NCBI GenBank assembly: GCA_030704615.1
Contig: CM060733.1
Coordinates: forward strand, 56,358,001 to 56,422,000
DNA: 64,000 bases
From: Takakia lepidozioides
Taxonomy: Eukaryota; Streptophyta; Takakiopsida; Takakiales; Takakiaceae
Direction of reading: 5' to 3'
Made by a program: the position numbers and the translations under genes. Under the pieces are notes generated by a model. It did no database searches and had not been told where the DNA came from. It saw only the letters and a list, made by a program, of their open reading frames with translations. Shown here piece after piece: positions 53,686-64,000 of the stretch (positions are counted from its first letter, which is position 1; each line of letters opens with the position of its first letter).

Positions 53686-54270
53686 TGTCAAGTTAAATAA
53701 GCACAGTGTGAAAACAGCTAGAATAAAACTAGTTATTTGTATTTAACACTTGGATTTAGGTCAAGTGTTAAATCAGGTGTCAAGTTTAGTTTGACACCTG
53801 GTCCGTCTTATCTTCACGAGAGCGGCAGTCGCGCGGCTCATCTCTCTCGAGTTGAGCCTGCGCGACCGAGCTCCTGCATGCGTTTAGATCTGAGTGTACT
53901 CATGATGGGAGTGTAGGTTGTTGTGGGGTGGAGTCCCCATAGCTTTGCATCGTGTGTGTCATTAGCTTTCTTATCACTCTTAGAAATAGTAGTCGAGCCA
54001 GGGGCACCCCAAGCTATGGGGACTCCACCCCACAACAACCTACACTCCCATCATGAGTATACTCAGATCTAAACGCATGCAGGAGCTCGGTCGCGCAGGC
54101 TCAACTCAAGAGAGATGAGCCGCGCGACTGCCGCTCTCGTGAAGATAAGACGGACCAGGTGTCAAACTAAACTTGACACTTGATTTAACACTTGACCTAA
54201 ATCCAAGTGTTAAATACAAATAACTAGTTTTATTCTAGCTGCTTTCACACTGTACTTATTTAACTTGACA
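53686..54270. repeat. 585-bp palindrome: two 260-bp arms, 65-bp spacer
   Basis: Left arm 53686-53945 starts TGTCAAGTTAAATAAG; right arm 54011-54270 ends CTTATTTAACTTGACA and is its reverse complement with few mismatches. The arms are related to the LTR-like sequence at 21200-21414. The spacer start (53942-53975) recurs in inverted orientation at 54360-54393, beyond the inverted gypsy LTR. So this is a multi-step rearrangement or a foldback element. Confidence 0.92.
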
Positions 54271-54272
54271 GC

Positions 54273-54357
54273 TGTCGTGCGCATACATATCGCTACACAA
54301 CTACATCGCTGTCCAAACCACACCACTCATATATGCCCAATAAAGTAGTCTGCCACA
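54273..54357 (-). repeat. Inverted LTR of gypsy copy 2 (85 bp)
   Basis: TGTCGTGCGCATACATATCG...CTGCCACA, reverse complement of 57265-57349 apart from one or two bases. Directly abuts the palindrome (two bases between). Confidence 0.9.
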
Positions 54358-54393
54358 ATGATAAGAAAGCTAAGGACACACACGATGCAAAGC

Positions 54394-57003
54394 ATGAAAA
54401 CCAAACCAAGGAGGCGGATAAGCAAAAGACGGCATTCTGGGGGATCAATGAGCACGGGAAGGATTGCCTATACCAGTGGCGGTTCTTACCATTTGGGCTT
54501 AAAAACGCTCCCGCTGAGTTTTAAAGAGTCATGGACAGGATTCTAGCAGGGGTGCAGTTTGCTCGGTGCTACATAGATGACATCATCATCTTTAGTGCTA
54601 CGGTGGAGGAGCATGAGAGACACCTTCAGGGGGTATTTGAGCGCTTAAGGACGCACGGATTGAAGTTACATCCGGGCAAGTGCAAGTTTTTCCACAACCA
54701 GATTGAGTATCTGGGTCACATGATATATCCTGGAGGATTGGGGGTACAGCAGACTAAGGTAGAGTCCATTGCACAGGTTCCACGCCCCACGGATGTGAAC
54801 CGAGTTCGAGCTTTCATGGGGTTAGCAAATTATTATAGACGGTTTGTTAAAGGATTGAGTGCCATTGCAAAGGCTCTAACCAAGCTGACCAAGGTGGACC
54901 AGGAGTGGCAGTGGGAAGATGAGCAAGAACAAGCTTTTCAAGAGCTCAAGGGGAGGTTGACCTCGGCGCCTATCTTGAGACGACCTATCAGGGGGCGTTC
55001 TTTTCAGTTGCATACAGATTGGAGCATGTTGGGGCTTGGAGCGGTGCTCACACAGGTGGATGATGAGGGAAGAGAGTTCGTAGTGGCTTATGCTAACCGC
55101 TCGAACAACGCTGCAGAGTCTAAGTATAGCTCATATGAGGGAGAATGCTTAGCTGCAGTGTGGGGCGTGACACACTTCAGGTGCTATCTATACGGCAATC
55201 TCTTCACCCTTGTCACGGATCACCAACCACTCAAATGGTTGATGGAGTCAGACAAGCTTACGGGGAAGCTTGCACGGTGGGCACTCATCCTTCAAGAGTA
55301 TGACTTTCAGGTGGTGCATCGACCGGGTTTGGTCAATTGCAATGCAGATGGGTTGAGTCACAATCCATGCACGAGCCAACAGGATGACACTGGAGCTCGG
55401 TGGCATGGTGAGACGGACGAGGAGATGGTGCCCGGATGGCATGCATCTGCATTTCTGTGTATCTTGGCAGCGAAAGGCCAAGTTGGACCTGCAACAGGGA
55501 TGACTGTAGATCAAGTGTCTGAGGACCCTGAGGCCAGCAATGAGCAAGATGGCGCCAAAGATATACATGAGGATTCAGTTGTGTTGGACTACCTCCGCAC
55601 TGGAGACACGACAACCACTGTGACTGCCAAGGAGAGGGATCGGATCCTACAACGAGCCAAGAGGTTCAAGTGGGAGGGGACACACCTGCTCCGAGTGTGG
55701 GAGGATGGTCGAGTGAGGATTGTACCTCACCCAACACAGCGGGCACGGTTAGTGCGGCATGCCCATGAGGAGTTGGGGCATTTTGGGGTGCGACGCACTC
55801 ATAGTCTACTGCAGGGGCAATATTGGTGACGTGGTATGCACACAGAGGTGCAACAATTTGTGGCTAGGTGCATGGTGTGTGACAGGGTGCGTGCTTCATT
55901 CAACGCCCCTACTCCACAATTGCACCCTCTTCAAATCATGGGATTGGGCTACAGGTGGAGTCTTGACTTCGCAGGGCTGTTGCCACTGACCATGCGCCAG
56001 AACAAGTACGTGTTGGTGATGGTGGAGCACTTCTCCAAGTGGATTGAATTGGTTCCATTGCCTGATAAAGCTAGTGAGGAGGTGCGTATGCATTCTTGGA
56101 TTGTGTGCTTAGCCGATTCGGTGCTCCAGCTGAGGTACTCACGGACTAAGGGAGAGAGTTCTTGGGGGAGTTTCAGGCTTTGTGTGACAAGGCCTTGATA
56201 GACCACCGCACCACTTCTCGGGATCATCCTGAGGCCGATGGCTTGGCAGAGAGAGTTGTTCAGACATTAAAGAGGGGTTTACGCAAGTATGGCTTGCAGA
56301 AGGGACACCTAGGAGATTGGGACCTTCAGTTACCCTGGTTAGTCATGGGCTACAGGTTCAGCAAGCAAGCATCACTTGCCTCCTTCTCACCATACTTTCT
56401 TCTCTTTGGCCGAGAGCCAGATTTGCCTACATCCATTCGCAGAGAAGCTGCTACAGTTCTTAACCTTGACGATCCGGACGTGTGGGCACGTGCATGTGAG
56501 CAGCGTGCAGAGTTGTTCAAGAGAGTCATGCCCATGGTTTTCGAGAACCTTGCCATTGCACAACACCGTGATACGTTGAGGTATGCTACCATACGTGGTG
56601 GGGGCTATCGTCCTGGGGTTCGGAGATTCAACCCTGGTGACTATGTCTATCTGCAGCAGACTGCCCCTACGACCCTGGATGTGACTGCAGGACGTGTTAT
56701 TTTGAGGGTTCGAGAGGTCTTGCCCTCAGGCGTCTTGGTCTTGGAGGGTCGGGATGGCATAACTTGGAAGGACCATGTGCGTAATTATGCGCCATGTCAC
56801 CTTCCGAATGTCGATGGCAGGATTGACCCAAACCTGGCAGTGGTATCTGCAGGTTTGAGGTGCATGTTGTGTGGGTCTGCTAAAGGGGCAGCCACCATGC
56901 TAGTGTGCGATCGATGCTCTAGAGGTTGGCATATGGGATGCTTGACTCCACCTCTTGAGATGGTTCCAGATGAGGATTGGTTATGTCCACATTGCATTGG
57001 ATA
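54394..57003 (+). pseudogene. Gypsy pol copy 2: RT, RNase H, integrase, PHD finger
   Basis: RT enters at EADKQKTAFWGINEHG and has an intact catalytic box CYIDDIIIF. RNase H acidic residues (HTDWS, YEGECLA, VTDHQPL) are kept. Integrase has HEELGHFGVRRTH, CMVCDR, SLDFAG and HPEADGLAERVVQ. Lesions: TAA at 54522 (a Gln codon elsewhere in the family), TGA at 55827 (Trp TGG in copy 1) and a frameshift near 56110-56160 that removes the second Asp from frame. The C-terminus (GRVILRVREVLPSGVLVLEG) is the usual gypsy integrase tail and runs directly into a PHD finger. Confidence 0.9.
56853..57003 (+). other. Intact PHD finger fused to the integrase tail
   Basis: CMLC, an 11-residue gap, CDRCSRGWHMGC, then DWLCPHC: a complete C4HC3 zinc pattern with the conserved Trp before the last Cys pair. 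PHD fingers read histone H3 N-termini (unmodified or K4-methylated). In the integrase this could guide insertion, as chromodomains do in chromoviruses; that role is inference. Confidence 0.88.
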
Positions 57004-57264
57004 GTGGGAGTGGATACAACCATGGAAGGCTAACAAGCAACGCAAGGCCCAGCTACTAGGAGACCTTGAACACACGAGATCCTGGCTCAAGTTCACAGAT
57101 TGCAAGACGGCGACTAACGATGGGGCTACTCTTGTACCCGGCCCCTTGGTCTATAGAGTTTGAGTACAATAGGGACAGTGATAGAGGACTTAGTACGGCT
57201 GTGGCTATTACATCTTGTAGCTATCTGGAGGTAGAGGGACCTATCCACCAGCTAGGGGGGCGAT

Positions 57265-57349
57265 TGTGGCAGACTACTTTATTGGGCATATATGTGTGGT
57301 GTGGTTTGGACAGCGATGTAGTTGTGTAGCGACATGTATGCGCACGACA
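57265..57349 (+). repeat. 3' LTR of gypsy copy 2 (85 bp)
   Basis: TG...CA bounded, after the polypurine tract at 57254-57264. Its 3' part matches the 188-bp LTR at 4793-4980. Confidence 0.88.
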
Positions 57350-60300
57350 ACCCAAATAAAATACATTTTTGGGGTTGAAACTCAAATGTACATCAAATGA
57401 AGTCGAGCTCTCTTCCCTCTGTTCATGTCTTTTGCCTCGAGCTCTTCCTCCCTTTGCCTTCTCATTTGTTGCGGGGTAGAATGGATAGCTCACAATACGC
57501 CGTATGGAAAGGGGTTGGTATTCTGTGAGCATGTGTGCACGTGAGCACAACCCACGGTCATGGGAGTTTTATGTTTTTGAACCTCGGTCATAGGAATTAT
57601 ATGTTTTGAAAACGGAATAAAACCATAAGCGGGTATAGAGGACTGGTGCATTTGTACGGTACATCTGCACCAATTCAGCAAGGCGAAACCTTCAGTATTG
57701 TAACTAAAAACCCTAAACCTATAGCGGTGGCGACGAATTTTGCATTGAGAAATGATGAGTGATATGGGCACAAACCTAAGCAGCGGTGGGTTTCGCACTG
57801 CAAAACCCTTAAGTGGTATAGCTTGAGTCGAAGCTTTCTATACATAATCCCATCACCCAACAATCCCACATCCAAAATGAATGGGTGGGGACTTTAAAAG
57901 TGTCATATTCATCATTTCAGCTACATTGTGATTTTTCTCAGGCTGGTTGGTGTAGAATTTTGCCGTGCGAAATTATCCATGGGCGAGGGTGAAGCCTCAT
58001 TGCCCACTCTCGCGTACGTTATGGAAAAAAAGCCACTTCTATAGGGTAATATGTTCATAAGATGTATGGGCTACTTGTTTTTTACGTGTTAAAGTGTTGT
58101 AACGCTCTCATTTTTTTCATTGCTTGTTGAGTAACATGAAACATATCTGTGTACGTGGTGCAAATCTCCAAGTACATGTTTGCTTCCCTTTGCATCATTT
58201 CCTAGCCTCTTTTGCCCATTCCATATGACATATCCACTCTTTACGGTAAAATTCTCCAACGTCCTTTAAGCACCCCAAATGCCCACTTCCATTCTTGTGC
58301 TTGATTGGGCTTTATATGTGCAAAATTGTCCAAGTGTTTTGGCCGCCATGAGTAGATTTTTTATTCAGAGAATAATTTGGGAATATGCACTGTTATTGTC
58401 AGGCCCGCTTGAGCTTATTCAAAAAATGTAATGACTAACTTTATTACTAAATAGGAGAAAATCTAGGCATTACATTCTCTTAAATTATATTTATTTCTGT
58501 AAAATAACACAATACTAGGGTAGCCTGTGTCGTTGGCCCAAGTGTCCAGTGTCATCTATGTCCAAGTGCAATCCCCTATGTATCCAAGTGCGTCTCCTAC
58601 AATCCCTAGAGGACCGATTAGGCATTTTTTGTGCCTAATAATAAAATCAATCAATCAGAAAATTAGGCATGTTTTGAAAATATTTTCTCAAATTAGGCAT
58701 CTTCATGCTATAATTTCTTAGAATTAGGCACATGAGAAGAGAAAACATTTATTTTTTTAAGAATAAAATTACAAAATAGACACCCAATGCCCATGGGCCC
58801 TCCCAGGCTTCAGCTACCTTTCATTTCCTTTGAAACCCTAAAAATGCCCCCTCTTTGTTGTACGCGGTGCTCCAAGGCTCAAGCTGGTACAAGCAAGCTC
58901 TTTCTTCGCTCTCACACTTTAGGTGATAGTCCACACTAGTGTAGGCACATTGGTACAAGGCTTTGGTACATTGGTCATTGGGTAGGCACGTTGGAATTTT
59001 TGGGCATTAGGCACTTTTGTCCCATAATTTCCCAACAATTAGGCCAAAATCTGAAAAATTCACATGATTGATTAGGCACTTTCATTTTGAATTAATTATC
59101 GCCTAATCCATTGTCCAGGGACAGTACGTCGAGGCCCAAGTGTCCAATGTCATCTAAGTCATATAAGTCTAATCATTTTTTTTCTAAGACCAGATTTGAA
59201 CCGGACACCTTTCCCTTTATATCTCTCCTGTCGAGGCTCCAACCATTGTCCCACAGCAAGATTTGGGGCTCTCCAAGATAGTTTTGTCTTAGTGCTTCTG
59301 CCGCCTCCATACCACTTTGCTATTTTTCCCAAATTTCCACATCTCCCACACCGCAGGTCCAAAAATCATGAGACCAAGCCTGTGCACCCCTTCTCTTAGA
59401 GGGCTTTCCAACGGTACCCAACACCAATGCTTGGGCCCGCAGTTTGGCACATCTCAACATGACAAAACAAAACAAAACAAAACAACTCGCTGCATAAATG
59501 AAGACCTATTTAACATTTGAACCACCAGTCACCCCTAAAACCTTTGTGCCTTTTACTTTTTACCCTCCACTCTGGAGAAAGTCATGAGAGATGAGAGAGA
59601 TGTAGAAGGGGGGAGGGAGGCAACACGTTGTTGAACTTGCAAACATAGTCCGGGACCCAAATCCTGCAGTGCAAGCTGCGAACGAGGTGGGCCACTTGGA
59701 CTTGCCAACAAACTGCGGGGCCAAACACTCAAGTGTTCATGTGGAGCCGAGGGATCTGGAACCAAGTGGGGGTCCATTTGGACCTGCGAACGAGGTGCGG
59801 GGCCCATAGATTCGAGCTCGAGTTATGGTGAGGCTGGCCCATAGACTTGAAAACAAGCTAGGGGGTGAAAGACGTGCGAAGAATTTGGGTGGCAGTTAGT
59901 GTCGATCAGAATGAGGCGGACGCAAGTCCAGCTAGTTGCTAAGAGCACCGATACAAAAACTGAGATCCCCCCTGTATCGACAACTGTGTCAAGCCTAGCA
60001 AAAGCAGAGGCCACCAAGCATTGTCTTTATGGAGCGGATAAGTTAGGATTTTCCATTCTTTCCATTTCACACACTTCAGCGAAATTTGACCATTTTGTTT
60101 TGAGCTCAAACTCACTAAGCATTTCAATAGATCCTTCTGATTCCACATTCCAAGAATCACTAACTAGTTTGACAGTGATTATTTCGTGTGCACGTCCTAA
60201 CGAACGAGAGGTAGAGGGAGCTTGCTTAGGCATCTAGATAAGTGTTTGCAGACTTTTGTAGTGACTTTGGTGTTGTTGAACAGAGTTTGCTTGATACATG

Positions 60301-60659
60301 TGTATCCATCTGTCTCACAAGAGTGATGAGTTACTGAAATGTTCTATGTGTACAGGAAGTTAGCTAAGACTAGTGTTGGATTTACTAAGCGTCGATTTCC
60401 TACCTATTCAGAAGATGATTCCAATGGTCATTTCAAAATGAAATCAGGACAAGGTTCATTCCCAGAATGAAGAACTTTTGGTTTTGAAAATACAATAAAA
60501 CCTCTCAAACAGCTTACAAGACAGTTCCACCTTTGTCCAAATTTGACTCATGTTTGTCTTTCTGATTACCTGAACTGATCAAGTTAGCTAAAATGAGAAA
60601 CCTTAGCACATAGCATATCATGCATATCATTTGTTGTAGGATGCACTATTTGACATCTT
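57350..60659. other. No gene; dispersed repeats
   Basis: 57981-58092 repeats 39556-39660. AATTAGGCA-type words recur at 58610-58740 and 58980-59090, and GGCCCAAGTGTCCARTGTCATCTA occurs at about 58536 and 59133, suggesting ends of an unidentified repeat. A B-box-like GGTTCAAATCTGG on the minus strand with a nearby A-run marks a possible SINE at 59160-59255. (CAAAA)n lies near 59465. No domain-bearing frame. Confidence 0.5.
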
Positions 60660-62400
60660 GCAGGGATGGTGGATCACAGCATTTTGGATTTGAAAGGTTT
60701 ATTCATCCTTTGCACTACCTACAGATTAAAAGAGACTCAGAACATATTTGTTAGAAGCTATGATCTGCCATGGAGGCCCAAAGTTTTTTGCTTGAGGCCT
60801 ATGGGTTCTGTCAAGAGATGGTGGACAAAGGGTATCAAGCTACTGTTATTAGCTTCAATGCGGGGCTAAGCACTCGTGACAAAAATTGGCCATGGAATGA
60901 TGCCTTGCAGACTTTTGTGTGGATCCAAGATGATGGGCTGATGCCTGTAAAGTGTTTGAATGAACGCCAGTGAATGCAAACGCGATGTAATATCCTGGGG
61001 CGGGCTGATCTAGAAGAGAGGCAACTGGAAGGATGCTGAGCGGGCTTTTCAGGCTATGCTTGATGCTGGTTGTGCTCCCAATGAGGTAAAACAATGTTCG
61101 GAGGACTTGCGAGCTGCGTCTCAATTCTGGGAACTTGATGGCTGTTTGTGTGGCTTTTGTCTTTTTGGTCACCAGTGCACATGAGGGCATGGGGGCTAAT
61201 GTGGCGACCTATGGCAATTGCATGCGTTCTATTCTGTCTGACCTGCTGCTACTGTCTACAGTTGAACAGTAGATAGTGCTTCAGGTGCATGCATTTCAGA
61301 TCCTATATTATCCTATAGGAACATTGGTGAGTATCCAGACTGTGCTGTGATACAACTCTTAGCTAAGCATCCATACAGAGAGCCCAAGGTACTGGAGTAC
61401 ATGGGTGATGATGTGATGGTTTAGTTGTAGAGTGAGCGCATACGAGAAGGGTGGACAATGGAAGAAAGTCATTCGTACCATCAGGAAATTGCAGGCAATA
61501 GGGCACAAGCTGGAAGTAGTAGCCTGGAGCACTACTAGAAGTTAGCTGGCCAAAGTAGGCCATTGGGAGGTAGCAGAGAAGAAGTTTGAGAGCATGCAGC
61601 AGGAAGTTCGCAGACCAAATGTGGTGACTTTGACATCGCTGATGAAAGCCTAGAGGAATAAGGTCTGTGGGAGAAAGCAGAGGCTGCTTTCAACTTGATG
61701 CTGCAGAGACACATCAGGCACACTGCTGCCCTTTTAGGTGCAATGTCAGTAGTAGCTGTACAACAGTTTTTGCTTCCGCTTGAATTTTTTATTGAAAGGG
61801 CGATATGAAAGGGAAAGGAGAATATAGGTACTAGGTTGTTGTGAGGACCACCCCCCACCCTTGCCCTCTGCCCCCTCTCTTTCTCTGTCGGCTATGTCTG
61901 AGACAGGAACTGGGTGCTTATACCCCAGTGTCTTTAGGTCCCTAAGCAGAAAGGTAAAAACATATGATGTGCATAATACTCTCATGTTGTTCCTTTGCAT
62001 GATGTGCTGATCATATGGTAGTGAGCTCCCAATGAAGACCTGGATCACTGACATGTTGTAGTGTTTTGTTGCATTGAAGGCCAAATGTGCAGTCGTGCTC
62101 CACTCTGCGTCAAGCGTATGCAAAAGGAAGACAGCTTACAGGAGCTATTTCTCCCTTTGAGAGGATGGTTACTGAGTATGGAGTGACTCGTGACAAATTT
62201 GCATACACTGCAATATTTTGGGCCTACTGGTCATGTGAATAGTGGGAGGAGGTGGCTTTGTATTTCGGTTGTATGGACAAAGCAGGGTGTAAGCCTGACA
62301 GTATCATTCACACTTACCTTGATTCTGCTATATGAGGCACAAGGCCAGGTGGGCATGGCTATGGAGCTTCTCGACTGATAGGAGATTTCTGCATCCTCTA
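60660..62400 (+). pseudogene. P-class PPR pseudogene
   Basis: Scattered PPR-like translations in order: AYGFCQEMVDKGYQATVISF, then DVISWGGLI, GNWKDAERAFQAMLDAGCAP, later KVIRTIRKLQAIGHKLEVVA, GHWEVAEKKFESMQQEVRRP, NVVTLTSLMKA and finally DKAGCKPDSIIHTYLDSA. The 35-residue spacing and Lys/Pro-Asn positions are those of P-class PPR proteins, which bind organelle RNA. Frames change at least five times and stops interrupt most repeats, so it is long dead. Intron remnants may account for some gaps. Confidence 0.65.
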
Positions 62401-62731
62401 TGCCCACGCAGCAATCAGGCCAAGATTGTGTCTGAGGGTGACTGATGAGGGGGAAATGGTGAACCACTTCGAAGTTTGAAACCTGGGCTTATAAGGAGCC
62501 ATCACTGACAGTACATAGACACCATGCATACTGCAAGATGAGAAGCACACCCCTACACTACATCTGTACATTCAGAACCACAGTTAAATCCATCTGTGCC
62601 AATCCAAAACTCTTCCTTCCATTCTCTTTCCAATGATACAGAAGCTGGCCAAAGCCAATATCAGTGCTTTTGTCTGGCCATTTCCCCAGCAATTCCTCAC
62701 TTACCGACTTATGGAGGGAGAGAGATTGTAC

Positions 62732-64000
62732 TCATAAGACATTGTTTGCCGTAGCCTTGTGGCCATTGACCCTGCGCCCAGTTTGAGCGGGAACAAAAGG
62801 GACAGAACCTACCTCTGTCAGGGGCTGACGTTGGTAGTAAGACTTAACTTCATATATAGAATTAATCCGGGTTTTCCAGATATCCTCTAGAAATCCCTTC
62901 ACACAAGCATCAATCTGCTGTGTGTGATTTGCCCAAAAACTAGGCCTCAGGAGGGCCTGGGCTTTTGGCTCAGCCTCGAGACTTTCAAAGTTGGTAAACA
63001 GGGGTACAGGCACAATTCCCTTGATAGATTTGAAGAGAGCGTCTCTTTGGTGAGAGAACCCCGGACAGTGTATCAGAAAATGAATGTTGTCTTCAGATTG
63101 CCCACACAACGGGCAATTGCACTCTCCCTTTCCTCTCTGCTTCTGTTTGCTGTTCAAAGGTAGGCTTCCTGCCCTGAGTTTAAATTTCAGTCTAGTGCCG
63201 AGAGTGGGTAGACCCCTGAGGTCATCCAAGATGTCCTCCCCCATGTCACTGACTGGAAACAAGTTCAGGGAAGTTTTCTGCCTAACTTCATTTTCATCAG
63301 ACAATCTCTGGCAACAGACATGGCTTTGGACACTACAGCCTCTAAGTCAGATTTATCCAGCGGGGTCAGGACTTAAGGATCCAGGTCCAGGTCCTTGAGA
63401 ATCTCTTCTACTCTCTTCTGCCAGGACTTAGCCTGTTTGACAGGGTGGTCCTGTTTCCAAGATATAGAGTCGATTAACTTAGGATATCTGGTGTTGGACA
63501 TATGTTGCAGCTGACCCCACCATCTGACCTTGAATTCATCTCGGGAGCTTAAGGACGGAATGCCAAACTCACCCCGAACAGCCACATTGGCTGTTTTGGA
63601 GCATGCTGACATACACTCAAGCACCCCCACTTGAATGGATTCTAGAGACTTAGCCTGGTTGGAGTTATCAACCCATATTGCAGATCCGTACTCCAAGGCA
63701 GGTCTAATAACGCGACAAAGCATGGTTTTCTTAAGCTCAGAGTTGACCCCTCTGCAGTGGAAAAATTTACAGAGCTTTGCCCTTGCCAGTTTGAACAACT
63801 TTCCGGATATGTGCATCCCAATTACAATTGGAGGAAAACTCAGCGCCCAGGTAAGTGTAGGCAGGGAGGACCGGGATCTCTTGGCTACCCCACTGCCACT
63901 TCAGATCCCTTCCTCCCTCTCCTCTGTCGTTGAATGCACATTTGCTGACATTAGCCTCTGGCCCCCAAAGATCAAAGTATCTCTTCGCGCAATCAATCAA
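62732..64000 (-). pseudogene. LINE (non-LTR retrotransposon) ORF2 C-terminal half, broken
   Basis: From the window end: RT palm/thumb (ANVSKCAFNDRG, PAYTYLGAEFSSNCNWDAHI), then KKTMLCRVIRPALEYGSAIW in a shifted frame (63816-63373), then after another shift DMGEDILDDLRGLPTLGTRL and the zinc knuckle CNCPLCGQSEDNIHFLIHCP (63304-62732). This order is standard for plant/animal LINE ORF2. The frame breaks near 63790 and 63370 disable it. The 5' part lies beyond the window. No poly(A) tail is evident below 62732. Confidence 0.85.

Larger units (their letters stand above)
54273..57349 (+). mobile_element. Ty3/gypsy copy 2: pol fragment between inverted LTRs
   Basis: The 3' LTR is 57265-57349 (TGTGGCAGAC...GCGCACGACA, 85 bp) after the polypurine tract AGGGGGGCGAT. 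The same 85 bases lie at 54273-54357 but in reverse orientation, so the element is flanked by inverted, not direct, LTRs. Only the second half of RT, RNase H, integrase and PHD finger are present. Gag, protease, methyltransferase and the RT N-terminus are missing. Amino-acid identity to the 5-8 kb copy is high. Confidence 0.9.

Overview
The window looks like nuclear DNA from a land plant with a repeat-rich genome, possibly a fern, lycophyte or bryophyte. Evidence: spliced plant-type oligopeptide transporter genes, a GH17-X8 beta-1,3-glucanase, PLS/DYW and P-class pentatricopeptide (PPR) pseudogenes, Ty3/gypsy, LINE, hAT and SINE debris, and GT-AG and GC-AG introns. The lineage is inference; nothing here fixes the species.

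Left part (1-23 kb): short PPR pseudogenes (1.8-3.8 kb) and a 55-bp-arm foldback (4.49-4.63 kb) precede a large minus-strand Ty3/gypsy element (3' LTR 4793-4980, gag start near 18.3 kb, no 5' LTR seen). Its order is gag - protease - linker - C5-cytosine DNA methyltransferase (DNMT) - RT - RNase H - integrase - PHD finger - PPT - LTR. The DNMT reading frame is open while the polymerase is broken (frameshifts, amber codons, catalytic YxDD changed to YIKN). A 5.9-kb DNA transposon (10541-16421) with terminal inverted repeats and a 9-bp target duplication sits inside gag-pro and carries a decayed transposase of a family I cannot name. Minisatellites, a diverged ~100-bp array, an LTR-like end, a scrambled PPR-DYW fragment and a LINE fragment follow.

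Middle (23-50 kb): 23-27.8 kb is mostly unassigned. Then comes a tandem segmental duplication (A 27.84-36.92 kb; B 39.79-48.62 kb), each copy holding an OPT-family transporter gene on + and a convergent GH17 gene end on -. OPT copy A is open over seven inferred exons (759 aa). Copy B has a one-base deletion in exon 4. GH17 is complete only at copy B (457 aa, signal peptide exon plus GH17-X8 exon); copy A keeps a broken 3' end. A solo LTR, intron-internal duplication and a 50-bp promoter minisatellite distinguish the copies. A hAT pseudogene lies between them.

Right part (50-64 kb): SINE-like and 3'-LINE-like insertions, a 585-bp palindrome (two 260-bp arms of LTR-like sequence) directly abutting a second, DNMT-less gypsy fragment whose two 85-bp LTRs face each other in inverted orientation, a decayed P-class PPR pseudogene, and a minus-strand LINE 3' half running off the end.

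Most notable: a retrotransposon that carries both a DNA methylation writer (DNMT3-like motif order) and a chromatin reader (PHD finger on the integrase tail), plus the unclassified transposon that interrupted it.
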